DNA of 64,000 bases from Nemopilema nomurai (taxonomy: Eukaryota > Cnidaria > Scyphozoa > Rhizostomeae > Rhizostomatidae). The stretch spans positions 889,560-953,559 of the forward strand of contig ML133383.1 of assembly GCA_003864495.1 (NCBI GenBank), read 5' to 3'. Each line of letters starts with the position of its first letter. The first letter of the stretch is position 1. A program made the position numbers and the translations under genes. The notes under the pieces were generated by a model that was not told the origin of the DNA, ran no database searches, and saw only the letters and a program-made list of their open reading frames with translations. Positions 36,311 through 52,600 of the stretch are shown here, piece by piece.

Positions 36311-36949
36311 AATTCTAACTTGACTCAAAGACAGAAAAATGAAGTTAAATGGCAGCTTCATCGGAGCCTAGACTAACTCTTTGTTTCGGGGCCAATAAAA
36401 AACTCATTTTGTGACTTGAGCAAAGAAAACACAAATTTTACCTTAACATTCAATCGAGAGCTTTGAATTCAAGGGATATCCCGTACTGCGTTGATACATT
36501 ACAAGAATGTGCACAATTGTTCGAAAATCTCACAAGGAGAGTTTCAAAAATGCAATTTACGCTTCATAGTTTTTCATTTGCTTTGGTTTGGTCACAACTA
36601 TTATTAAGAGTCTGTCAAGCTAAGAGTGTTTGTCATAAATATTGCTTTGGAACAACAAATGTACACACGCAACCAATCGTTCTGCGAAACCGTTAATGGG
36701 CGATCTCAAATAGCCTGGTATAAGAAAGAGGTAATAATTCAAATTTTTTGTATTAAAATTGATAGCAAAATTTAGCGAAATTTCCAACGGAAAGACCCCC
36801 AAAAACACTTTTGTTGAGGTTATTGCAATGAGTGCAAAATATTAAAATATTGTTCGAAAGAAGGTGCCTTTAATGCACAATCCAAGCTACAAAGTTTCAT
36901 GACAATTAGGCAAATATTTCAAAATTTCAGCCTTCTTTGAAATCTTCCT

Positions 36950-38175
36950 TCCGTCAGTCTTTCTTACAATGTGCTCCATCAAACAAATTGGCAATGCTGT
37001 CTACAATCTCTTACTTTTCCTTTGTCATTCTGCATGTGTTTGGTTCCTAAAAACCTGTCAATCGCAGAATTATTCTGCTCATTTGAAAGCAAATTGGCTT
37101 TCATATTTTTTTCTCTTTCAATGAAAATTTGATAAAAAAACTCCCTCTAATGCAAAACCAAGATGTAATATCCATACTTAAATTATTGTTTCCTTAAGAT
37201 GAATATTTTGTGGAACTTTGCGACAGAATTCTGTGAAAATACTTAAACGTTTTTAAAAAAAATGTTTTGAAAGTAAGTGCAACAAGACATCAATCAATTC
37301 TGAACCAAAATCTGTCAAAATGAACAGCATCTTGATTGCCTATTAATAAATCCTAATTTTCACAAGTCATGGATTGGTGATGTTGGAGGTTTGAGGCTTT
37401 GAGGTGGTTGGTTTGTTGGTCGTGGTTGTTGGAACGGTTTTGCTTGGGAACCATGACTGTGAAAATAAGGACTAATGCAATCATTTTGCGTTCAACTCAA
37501 TGTTTCTCCGTTTTTTTCTGATGCAATCAAAGACCTGCAACATGAACCTTGTACTTTCTTCGTACTAATTTGCAAATGGATGGTATTCAAAAGAAATTTA
37601 AGCTTCTAAGAGGTGTATAAATCGCCGAAAGGACAAGTACCTTTTCTAAAAGAAATCGTCAGTCATTGAAGATTTTGTGAGTCATTGCAGAAAAACATAG
37701 ATCTTAAATACAGCAAGGGCAAGAAAAAACAAACTTTTGTGTGTTTATCAAAGTGTAGGAGGTAAATGCAGACTTGTACTCATAAAATGTGCGTATTTCA
37801 ATGATTTTCTGGTAAGGTAGTTGTTAACAGACCTAAAAATTCCCAAGAGAATATTTGTGCACGGGAAAGTGCCGAACAGGAATAGAACAAAAGCTTTCGG
37901 TTGAAGTAGCTTGGAATACAAAAGCCCATTGTATGTGGATGACATCGCACAATAGAGAAGTACCTTTGAGACAAAAATTGTTGCACCAAAGAAAAGGAAA
38001 ATGGCCTGATTATGTTTCGAGTCAAATTCATTTCTAGTAGAAGCCAGTCTTCTTTACAATGTGCTCCATCAAACCAACTGGCAAAGCTGCCTAGAATCTA
38101 TTTCGTTTCCCTTATCATCCTGCATGTGTTTGGTTCCTAAAACCCTGTCAATCGCAGAAAAACTCTGCTTATTGA
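36950..38175. repeat. Direct duplication of about 130 bp, copies 1.1 kb apart
   Basis: Copies at about 36953-37092 and 38045-38175 share TTACAATGTGCTCCATCAAA, CTGCATGTGTTTGGTTCCTA and CCTGTCAATCGCAGAA. On the minus strand one frame is conserved between copies (FDGAHCK followed by K/E and D), hinting at a duplicated exon, but no gene could be assembled. Confidence 0.7.
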
Positions 38176-39366
38176 AAGCAAATTTGCATGTTTTTGATGA
38201 TAATAGGATGTTAGAAATTGTTTATTCTTGAAGTCTACAGTCATTTATTTAAAACTTGTTCCTGGTGCATTTCCACAATTGAAATGTTTTGAATTAGCAA
38301 ACGGGCAGAACACTTTCTGCACGGAGACCATATTCCCAAGTGTAACTAAACGCAAAGTTGTACGTGCATTTGCATCGCATAGTCAGGACAATAGACTTTC
38401 TTCGGGCCTTTCGACAAGACTTCTTTGTTTCTAGAAGAGGAATGTTGATTAATGATTCAACTTTACTTGCAATAGGTATCGTTGTTGTTCTGCTTCAGTT
38501 CTATTTTCCATGACATTTGTGAGCCAAGCAATACTAATCGACATTCCTACTTCGATTTTGCTGCCTTCCTCTTCGTTTTTTCAGCTTGACGCAGCCTGAA
38601 CACAAGAAGACCCAGATGCATTGTGCAAGTGAAGAAAGAGTCAAGAAGATTAATGAACATTTTCAAGAACATTTTGCATATAAAATAACAAGAAATATTC
38701 TTAGTTTCGTACAGGAGCCTTCTCGCACCTTTGGATAACGTTCCCATTACAGTAGGTTTCGTTTCCCAAGCTGACCTAAGCCCTACTAGACTAAGTTGAA
38801 CAGGTTGTCAGTTATTCTCACGCTAAGATACAAGTTGATAGTCAAAATACAACCTCCTTAGAATATAAATTTTATTCTTGCTCATAACTATTGAACGAAA
38901 AGGGTTTTTATACTCTATAAAAGAAAGAATTGGCACTTAGATTAATGATTAAGAACCCCAGTCATAGCAAGGTAGCTGTGAGACCTCTAGAGTAATAGTT
39001 ACCTTATGATTAATTTTGCTAGTTATCTATTTCATAGGGAGTTTCTCTTTTCTGATTCCCATAGATGAATGATAAGCAGACGTATAGCTAGAACCTGTTG
39101 TCCCTCACCCTTAGTTTCATAGGACAAGAAGTATAAACGAGCCCTTTAGAAAGATTTCCAACGTTTTGTTTCCTTCATCGCCCGATAATCGTGGGGAGGC
39201 TCCATCTTATTTTATTCTTAATGTCGAGTAATGGAAGAAACAATGATACGGTTTTCCCTACGAATGGATGTGAGCAAGGCGCCTGTTTGCATCTGCTTTT
39301 AGGGTCAGCCGTTTCATTTTTCTTTCAACTTAGTTTATTCGTTGTAATTTAATTTGTAGTTTGCTT

Positions 39367-39622
39367 AGGAGACTGTTTTCGGTGTTGCGTTAGGGTTTTC
39401 GATAACACGGCGTTTTAATCAGAGGGTTTTCAAGAGGGCCTTCTTCTTGTTCACCCTTTGCTTAAAACGTCACTTTATCAAAACCCCTAACACAACATTG
39501 AAGGGATTTCCTTAGCACGGTGTTTTAATCAGAGGGTTAACAAGGGGGACTTCTCTTCCCTCTTGTTAACCCTTTGCTTAAAACACCATGCCAAGACAAA
39601 CCCCGCTCGAAAATAGTCTCCT
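39367..39622. mobile_element. Palindromic repeat element
   Basis: Ends AGGAGACTGTTTTCG (39367) and CGAAAATAGTCTCCT (39608-39622) are complementary with one mismatch in 15. Inside are two copies of a palindrome, GTTTTAATCAGAGGGTT..., paired with AACCCTTTGCTTAAAAC, at about 39410-39465 and 39520-39590. The whole 256-bp block can fold back. No target duplication is clear. Confidence 0.65.
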
Positions 39623-40219
39623 GTCTTCTTAGGTAGGTAGGCACTAAATTTGTACGTAGAGTAAGATCGCTTGAATGAAGTGGAGAAATATCAAACTGAA
39701 TTGCTACCTGACCCCCGTCTTTTCGCAGCCACAAGAGGCTACTAGCCCCCCGTCAATGAGGCAAAAATCTAGGCTTTTAATTGGCTCAAAAACAATAGAA
39801 TAGACAATAGAAAAATACTGAACTCTGATTGGTCAATAAACAATAGCGGCCCCTTGGCGGCCAAGGGCTACTCAAAAACATGATATTTACAGTTAACGGC
39901 TCCTGCCCGCAGCCACCAAAAAGGCTCAAATGAAGCAATCTGATTGGCTTAAAACAATGACCTGTCAATCATCCCGGTTTTGAGCCGCAAATCAGCTAGC
40001 CACCATCAGGCGGCTAAGACCGCCAGGTAAAACAATGGGAAGACAAAAGATTGACTTGGAGAAAAAATTGAATGGAGAATTGAATAGGAATGTCTTTTGA
40101 AAAACCATTGATTTTTTCTTTGAAATGACAATAGAAAAGCTTTATGAAACTCAAAAGAATTCTGAAGTCAAACTATTGTTTCTTCATTTTGAATACAAAA
40201 GACTGTGACTATAATACAA

Positions 40220-40640
40220 TGCGATACGGGGGGCAATTGAATAGAATTTAGAATCAAATACAAAAGAGTATGGGGGGACAATTCAAAAAATTCTAAATGA
40301 TAAGACCAAAGAAAACGGGGGGAAATTCAATAGAATTTTTTTCGAAGTACAATGAGATATCGGGGGGCAATTCAAAAGATTCTAAATGATAAGACAAAAG
40401 AAAACGGGGGGAAATTCAATAGAATTTTTTTCGAAGTACAATATGATATCGGGGGGCAATTCAAAAGATTCTAAGTGATAAGACAATAGAAAACGGAGGA
40501 AATTCAAAGGATTTTTTCTCGAATAATAATGAGCTATCGAAGGGCACTTCAAAAGATTCTAAGTAATTAAACAAAAAAACACTCGGGGAAATTCAATGGA
40601 TTTTTTGCAAAATAAAATGAAATACCGGGCAATAGAGTAT
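40220..40640. repeat. Minisatellite, 89-bp unit made of two related halves
   Basis: About four to five tandem copies of an 89-bp unit. Each unit is itself a diverged dimer of a 44/45-bp motif: GGGGGGAAATTCAATAGAAT and GGGGGGCAATTCAAAAGATT with purine-rich linkers. The period is exact between the block at 40317 and that at 40406. Copies decay toward the right. It marks the start of a purine-rich region on the plus strand. Confidence 0.85.
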
Positions 40641-43600
40641 TGGGGGAAAGCAATTTAGCAGGTTGTAAACTTAAGTAAAATTATTAAGTCACACAATTTT
40701 AGATTCGCAAAAATGATTAAGTGATTCGCTAAATACACACTGTTAACATAACTATTGAGAAGCGGTTCATTAATTCAAATATTATTTTTCGGTCCATTCC
40801 ACGTGGGCGTAGTTTCATATTTTCAACATAAGAAAATGCTTTTAAATTCTTAAGCAGAGTTATCGAGAGGAAAAATTCAAGAGCTACGGTAAAGTGTGTT
40901 GGAGATGCACAATGTAAACTAGTACAAGCGATGATAACTATGTTAATCAAATGTTTCTTTTTTAGAAAGTCATATACACAACTGGTAATGTCCTCAGTTC
41001 GAGTTCGTCTTCTTCGGTGCATCTGAGTTGTTCGTCAAGTGCAGCATGAATGATAGAACTTGGTAGAGCACAGCAATTGAAGGCATATGCACCTGAGTAA
41101 AATTAGAAAAGTGTTCAGATGGTACATGCGACTCACAAATGCTCATAAAAGCAAGAAGAAGTCAAATGGACGAAGAAATGAATTCTTATTATGAGGGGCC
41201 AAGGACTCGGGTAACCAGTCGTAGAATACTTTGAAAATAGTTTGGAAGAGACAAAAAGGAACAATTCATAAGAAAACATTAGGGGCACGTTGCCCCCTAA
41301 GCTTGGGTAACCTGTTGCTTGGGTAAGACGTCCATTTGCAAATTTAGATCAGACGTGGTTGCTTAAAAAACCGATATAATGTAGTCTTATCAAGCAAAGC
41401 TTTGTGTTAAGAACGAAATGAAATCAAAATAAATCGTAAGTGAAGGCCTAGATGCCATGAAACACGTTCTGCCTTCATAGCTTTAGGTTGAAAGATGCAA
41501 CTCAGCTTTCTGTAAGCCCGAAATAATTTTGAATTAAGAAAATATTAATTCACTTACGTTTACAGAGGGTCGTATCCTTTATGATACGAAAAAGACTCCA
41601 TAAAATTCTTGATTAAAGGCCGTAAATCGATGTCACAGCCAGCCATTTTGATCGAATAACTCAGACCACGCTTCCAGGTGTGAAAACCTTTTGTCCTGAT
41701 TTCAAAAGAAGGAGTCAGCCTCTGAAAAAGAATTGTGGCGTAAACATTTCGCGTTGAAGCACTGGGGAAGTATCGGTCATGATCAAGATTTTCTCGATAA
41801 TATAGCCACTCTCAAGTTTAAGTTGCATCGAAGAGAAGGAAAATGAGATGGTATAGTTGTAAAATAAAAAAAGCCTAGAGGAAATTCGTCAAAACGATCA
41901 ACCTTAAAATGGCATTTTTATATGGCTGAAAGAAAGAAAGAGACAAAAGTGAGGACCTAACGATGAAAGAAATAGGCGTGCCTAAAGAATAAACATTCAC
42001 AATGGCTAGAAAAAGCGGAACTAGTTTTTGCATACTTAAAGTACTTTTTTGTCCGACACTCCTCAGAGTATGCAATGAATGGAGATAGTGAATGGAGAAA
42101 AGAGGAAAATGATTATGTTAAAGATATCGAACCTTGTCAAGCAGTTCTTGCAAAGGTGGAATGAACAGAGAGTGGAAGCGTAGGATACTAAGGACAAAAA
42201 CGTTCATGCGGCCAGAAAGAATAAAAACGACTAACGTGCATTAAGTAAAAACAACTAATAAAAATAGAATAAGCAAAAAAAACTAAGGTAATTTGGTAAG
42301 ATAGTTAAGGTAGATTGCTAAGGTAAAAATAGGAATGTGTCTGGTAAAAAGGAGAGAGAAAATGTGTCATAGGCAACAGGATTTCTTACGAAGAATCATA
42401 AAGAGTGAGGGAAAGTAACCGACCCGAGAGCTTAACGGTGGAGCACTTGGCGTACAAAGTCAGGGATCGTGAAATAGAGAGGAAATGCTAAGAAATGAAA
42501 ACAGAGCAAATGAAGACAGGTGGTCTTGACGTAGAGGTAAAAAAACATTAACAAATATAGAGGATTAAAAAGACAGAACTTTTGCTAGAAAACAAATAGT
42601 CTTGAAGAAGAGTTCCTCCATTGATCGAATGAAGAGGGAAAAAATTTATAATGCTTAGACAAAAAATGGAGTTAAAATGAGAGGAATAGCCTGAACATAG
42701 AGTATCCAGAGAAAAGGTTAAGAATTATGTTAAAACATATTGAATCGGGGATAGATTAAATTAACGGAATATAGAATGCTAAGACAAAACGTGAACGTAC
42801 AAGAAGGAGGAATAAAAAGTACAAATGTGCATAGAGAAAAGAAAAGAGGGCTTAGCTGGAAAAATAAGGCGCGTGGTGGAAAAGGGAGATACCTTATATG
42901 AATAAAAACAGAATTGAAGTAGAGTTCTCTTATAGGTAGAATGAAGAAGAAACAACAATTAGAACGCTGAAAGAATACAAACGTGTAAAGAGAAAAGAGG
43001 GGAGAGCTTATGCTAGAAAAATATTGAGTTTTTTCATTGGGTTATTTTACCAAAGGAATAGAAAAGGGATAAAAGTTAAAATATTCACACATGAAAATAT
43101 AACCGTGCTTGGATAAAATTATTAGATAGTTAAAGAGAACAGGAATTGGCCTACAATTATGATTTCTAGATTTTATTGAGTAGAAAAGGCAAAAGTCATA
43201 ATTATTCGGACGCTAAGTTGAGGCTATAATGGCATTAAAAAGCACAACGATGATTAGATATTAATAGTTATTGGCACGGAATCTAGTAGGGTAAGATGTA
43301 GTATAGAAACTGTACTAGCAACTAAACCAATAGCGCCTAATTAGGCACAAAACATGAAGTAAATTTGTGATTTGAAGTGAAATTAAAAAAATATGTAGCA
43401 ACGAATTCATCATGTTTTTCTTACCTGGAGGATACGTGATTCACTGGAAACAGGGCCATGATTGTAAGGAAAGTTGCCTATGGATGGAAAACAGAACGCT
43501 AAGTGAAATATGCCACTTGAAGCCTTAATGGGACTAGTAATTCATCAAAATGAATACATACAATTAATAAAAGGCTAAATAAAGCGCTAATTATTTCCAC

Positions 43601-45325
43601 TATTCTTCGAATTTTTCAAACGGGAAATTTTGGCATTCAAAGTATGCAATCAAATTAAACGAAGCCTTAAAATCTTCGAAAGGGTTATCAAAAAACGACT
43701 TTGACATCTTTGCTGTTCAATTCACCAATATTCTCTTTATTCCCCGTTAATGCAACACTTGCCAACAAAGTTGGAATAACATCATCACTTTAGGGTGGCT
43801 GTACAAAATAAAAGTTACGTTTTAACGAAATGAACCCACTCTGACTTTTTTAAACTAAGGCGATACTGTGCTTCAAGTATCTTTCGAAATCTTCAGGAAA
43901 AGACCCAGCCCAAAATTTCTTATGAAATCTTAAAAAGTATTATTTCAAATAGAAGTTAAAATACTGACCAATTCGAGTTTTTCAGCAATGATGGTGAACA
44001 TCTTTTGGTGAATTCCATTCCTATTTCATAAGATGCAGTAAACTTGTTTATGCTGAGTGTTCTTAATTTTTCGAAAAACTGAGGCTGGATTGTTCTTAAT
44101 TCGTTCTTGGGCTTTTCAAGATGGTTTCACACTCCTGCACCACAACTCATGCATAGCCCTGCATGATTTTGGCAATGACATCGCAAAAATAGAAGCGATA
44201 CGTCAGCTAATGTCTTTCAAGGTTGAATTTTAAAGTACCTCGGCAACCTCACGCCAATTTTTAGCCTCATGGTCTTGTTAAAATAGTGCAACATCGTTTA
44301 GAGTTCAAGGTTTAGATCTATAACTTCCCTAAAAATTGCTTTCAATTGATTTCAAGTCACCCAAACATGTCAAAATTCTACTTACCATTATAATTGTTCC
44401 ACATTTTCACGCGATTAGACCTTTGAATTCGCCTAAATTGTCTTTAGCCTAGGAAATTATCAACTCAAGTTGAACCAAATGGGTTCTAAATAACCAATGT
44501 CTTGATGAGCTTTGATTTCTCCTCCTTGGGTAGATGCAACTTTACACAAAAACACATTGGTACATTCACATTCTCAATAAAAATGTTTTCGTCTCAACTT
44601 TGGCATCCTCTCTACTACCTCAATTGTGTTTAGCTTAAGAAATTCATTCGAGGATCTGCTCATTCTTGAGGAACTTTTACTTTCAGTTCTTGGTAGTGAA
44701 CACCAACACCAAGTTTGGACCAGACAAATTAGTGCATATGCTGAGTTTTCTAAAAATGGAGATAACACTTGTTCTCTAGCCTAGTCTACATGTTGGCAAA
44801 AATTCCAGCCTTTTACTATCAACTAAGCACCTTTCCTCAGATAAGCTACCTGAAAACTCTTAGGTTTCATTCAACTTGTCCTAATAGCCTCAAATAGTTG
44901 AACTTAAATGTTTCATTTGAAAAGGTTACCAAGCAAATGCATATGTACCCACCAATGGCAAATATACCCAAACTCTGAGGAACAAATATACCCTGATCCC
45001 AAAAGTACAGATGCAACCAACCCCCAAAATGCAGATAAAACCAAATGAATAGTCCATGTGAAAGATATACAGGAAAGTTTATTAGAAATCCACTTCAGAA
45101 TTTCCCTAATACTTTGTTGAATCAGATAATCATACTAAATCTCCCTTTCTTATCAAAGCTTGGCTACAAAGTTTGACAATTGATAATAAAAATACATTTT
45201 CAGGTATTCCTAAACATGGTAGAAACAATGTTCCTTGTTACAAGACTCTTTCCTGTGCTGGAGCGGTCACCATAAACTTCTCTGTTTATCTTCCAAATCA
45301 ATTTTCTTTAATTGCGTCATCATAT
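40641..45325. other. Gene-poor, purine-rich stretch (to about 43.4 kb)
   Basis: No supported gene. From about 40,000 to 43,400 the plus strand is A+G-rich without a fixed repeat (AGAAAAGAGG, GAAAGAAT words). This is the opposite skew to that at 28.6-31.2 kb. A copy of a dispersed repeat lies at 42026-42076. Confidence 0.45.
42026..42076. repeat. Dispersed short inverted-repeat element (one of three copies)
   Basis: TTTTGCATACTTAAAGTACT followed by GTCCGACACTCCTCAG and AGTATGCAA, so the ends TTGCATACT and AGTATGCAA are complementary. The same block, with upstream GCTAGAAAAAGCGGAACTA, is at 13349-13420 in the same orientation. The GACACTCCTCAGAGCATA part recurs on the minus strand at 9004-9033. 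It is about 50 bp between the inverted ends, with conserved flank outside one end. Confidence 0.7.
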
Positions 45326-48523
<3,198 letters not shown>

Positions 48524-49642
48524 GTTTTCGTTTCACACTGCCACACGCTTCAAGATGTACAGAAAGAGGACTAGTTTTCCCATGCGCTTCCCGACATTCA
48601 TTTCGGAGTGTCCCGGATGATTGCACCACGAGGCTGAAAGCTGGCCTCGCATTAGAGTCTATGACGTCATACCAACTATTCAATTTCACAAACGCATATT
48701 GTGGATAGGAGACAAAATTTGAATATTGCATTTAGCAATGTACTTTATGGTTCTACGTTTTCTGTTTGTCTTCCCGATGCAAGGAATCTTCATACGGGTT
48801 ATATTGAAGAATTTTAAAAGATGGCCTATTAGAAAAAATATTCCTAGGTGTATAATGTTTCTCAACACGAAATAGAGAAAATAACTAGCCTAGCACTTTT
48901 CAGCATTCAACATCTTTTTGCTGTTTTCCATTTTTAATTTCCAAATGATCGATTTATTAGATCTTGCTTTAAGTACTGGGATTAATTTCCTTTTAGCGCC
49001 GTTTTACATTCTCAACTTTTAAGTGAAACACACCAAACCCTGATAGTATGAAAACATACAACAACAAAAACTCTATTCATCGCTAAAATATCCAGAAAGA
49101 AGGCACAAACGGATATGTGAAATAGAGGTTATTAGTAATGGCATCAGTAGCAAATTCATTTTCCTAGAAGCACTTCTCTTAAATACTTTCGTACTGGACA
49201 GAAAGATAACTGTGCCTACGAAGGAATTGCCCAAGATAAAATCACAAAGTCCACTCATTATATCCATTATTATCTTTTATCTCCAAATCTGTTGTGCTTC
49301 ATATATATTTCCACCCCGTTCTGCTTTTGATTATCTTTATCGAAAATGGTGCCTTGTCCTCAGAGTGGTTATTTATAAAACCTCGGGGGGACAAGTTGCC
49401 CCATCCACCCCTGATTTTCTTGTTTATACTATTTTGTAAGTCGACTTCTGTAACAAAACACCAGTGGTTATAGAAATGTTTCACTCACCGGACAAATAAT
49501 CACTCAAATACCGCGGGATTAAATACAACTCTTTGCACCGTGGGTCGCCATTGAAAAGAAATCCGCCAGTCGTTTACTATTCTTATGTTTCCGGTGTGGG
49601 ATCACGAAAACTTTCTTCCATCAAGAATTAACAGCTTCGGTT
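48524..49642. promoter_or_regulatory. Shared upstream region between divergent RPS27 and the WAP/Ig/Kunitz/Kazal gene
   Basis: The two genes point away from each other, so this 1.1 kb should contain both promoters. I see no clear TATA box. Short open frames on both strands lack homology or splice partners. Confidence 0.35.
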
Positions 49643-52600
49643 ATGAATGCTTCGACTGCAGTTTTGCTCTTGCTGGCTTTTGTAATTTCGAGACAATATG
49701 TAGGTACGTGCTTAATTCAATTGGTCATTTTTTCATTGGTTGTGAGATCCGAGCGAAAGGAAGTTTTTCTCGGTTTTAAGCTCAGCTGGCTTCGGTTTTA
49801 GGCCCTTTTGTTAGGCCCACTGTTTAATAAAGTTTTGCACCTTGAGCGACAACCTAAAAGGTAGCTGCTCATTTACATGGCGGTTTACCTGAGAAGAATA
49901 TAATTGCTCCTGAAATATGCCGTCTACTATGAAAAAATTTCTTCCCTCTCGAAAGCTTCATTCACGAGAGCAGCTCTATAATAACAGAAATATTTATGCA
50001 GGGGAAAACCTTTTCGGTGCCAAGGCACTGTTATCGATATGGAAAAAGCCAGCTCTATGATTCACAAGGGTGACCCTTGTAGAATAAACCACCCTGCTCC
50101 ATTCACGCAGAAATTGGTACGTCTTCGAGATAGGCTGAGCAGTTTCTCGAATTCCTGTTAACGATGGCGAAGTGGCTAAAGGGTCGGGGGTCAAATTAGA
50201 GAAAAAGGGACGCCAAAATTGCTTGTTTGTGATATATTTCTTTGTAATACATAGCCAAAATATATAGGAAGGGGTGCAGGAATCTGATTGGTTCCCTCAG
50301 AGAGAACATAGTCACCCCGCCACTGCCCGATTATAATTTGTGTTAATAATTTTTTTTTGGGGGGGGGGGGGCAAAACCCTAGAACTGCAATACTTAGGGG
50401 ATTGGCATTATTTACGTAAGCTTTACAATATGTTGAACTTCAGAAAAAATTCTGTAGAAACAGTGTCAAAGTTTAGGATTCCGGTTAAGTAACAATCTGA
50501 ACTTAACTTGTGAAACTTCTGACCTTTGAAATATGACAATGATACTGGTCAAAAGCTAAGGATCGTTGGATCTAGGGTGGCCAAGTTTATTTTCGCGTTC
50601 TTCCAAAAAGATCTCTGTTACACATTTAAAACTAGCATTACAATAAACAATTTTGGCACCCCTTATCTCTAATTGCGCCCCTTTTCAGGGAGACATGCCC
50701 CTGCCTCTCTTGTTTTGGGGACAAACCCCAGTTTTTGTTGTCGAGCTCCATTCCTTTATCTGTGCCTGTACATTTCATGGCGTGTGTCTTTCATAAGACT
50801 CACGCATAACTTCCCCTTGAACAGTAGTAGTTCCAAGCTCTTTTTCTTCCATCAGTTCCCTTTATCCTGCCGAAGCCCGGAAGCTGCCCCATGTACAAGG
50901 TCATTTCGGAAAGCGCCCTCTGTGAGCAGGAAACTGCGGAGTGCACCCTAGATCAGTTTTGCCCGGGGGACCTCAAGTGCTGCGAGGACGAGCGCTGCGG
51001 AGTATCAAAGTGCATAAAACCGGTGGTCGAAATTCTTCCAACCCGTCCTGCAGGTAAAACTGGTTCTAACCTTCAATCAGGCAGGAAAATAAATTGATAT
51101 GTCACACATAATGAATGTCTTATGAAATATAGAGCGGTGGAAAAAGATACATGAATAGCTGCTTTTGTCAGATGAAGGGAAACATTGTACTTTTCTTTTG
51201 AACTTTGTACCTTTAACAACAGTAATTTTTACGGAAATTAGCTTTTTTGTGAAAAAGGCCCATTGTAGATATTGTTCCCTAGCATTTTCAAGTCGATCTT
51301 TCTCCTGCTCTTAGATCGTTGCCCCGTTGAGGATGCGTATCAATCGACTGGTTGTCGGCCCTACGCTACCAAGTTTTGCTTTATATCTAAATGTCAGAGG
51401 TAAGTTCAATGGAGTTTAGTAAATTGGACGGATCGCTGTCGTGATGTAGAGGAATTGTGTACAAAAGTCTGTGCGTTATTGGCAACTTACATTGCTGAAA
51501 TATGAAAAGGGGGCTCATGATTTGCTTGAGAAGAGCAGAGCAATGGCATGCAGTTAGGCCCATCATGGTGCTGCCATGGCAACTTATCTCACAATCACCC
51601 AGAAACGAGGCTGACTGAGAAACTGGCTAGTCCGTAACTTGCCAACGTTGTTGTTGTGATTTCAACTTCCAGGAAGAAAACAGTGAGGGCATTCCTAAGC
51701 TACTGGGAATTAGGAAGAAAGAGTAATTTAGAGCGAGAAATTTAAACAACTTAAAATCTTATTGAAAGGCTCAAGAACCACTTTGATATTTTCACATTAT
51801 CATCAATGGCAATTGCAAAACCATCATAAAATTGTTTTAATGGATAGCATTAGGCCTGGTTTCCATATAACCGTATTGCGGCGTGAAGTTGTCGGCGCCA
51901 GTCCTCTGCCATTACCCACGGCCACTAGAATATTGTGCCGCAACCATCGTGGCTGTAGTGGGCTGAGGCTGCCGGAGATAACCGGAGAAGTGGTTTCCTT
52001 ATAAGTCATATAGCTGCAGCATGCTGGTGGTAATTATACCGGCAATGGTTGAGACAACCTTACTATAATGTTTTAGGAGCTGATCATAGAGAAATGATTG
52101 TATAATCACTATAATACCAACTGTATATGAACTCGATAGATATCTAACTGGACAAAATAAAAAAACACGCGTGTACGAGATTGCATGCGCGGATTACATA
52201 CGGGACTTAGTGTACATACGGGATACTGATTATGTGAAAATTACAATAATGTGAAGATGTGTTGTGATGATCTTTCAAGGCTATGTGGAAACTGGGCCCG
52301 AGAGAGAATACAGAATCATTTGGTGTTCTGTTGGTGCAGTTTCTAAAAGCTTCTCCCTTCCCTTCTTCATGCAGGCATTCATGACCAAGAAACACGTCTT
52401 CAAAGAGATTTTAGAACATGATCGCTTTTCCTTATAATAATAGGATTGCAAGGTAGTGAACCTTTTTGGAAATGTAGTTAACAAGAATGACAAAAGCAAT
52501 GTTAACTTTTTAAGCCACGCTGTTTTTCCAGGTGTTGCACACACACGAGCAACTGTAATCCAGCAAAGGATGTCTTGGTGAAGTTTGAAGAGTGCAAACA

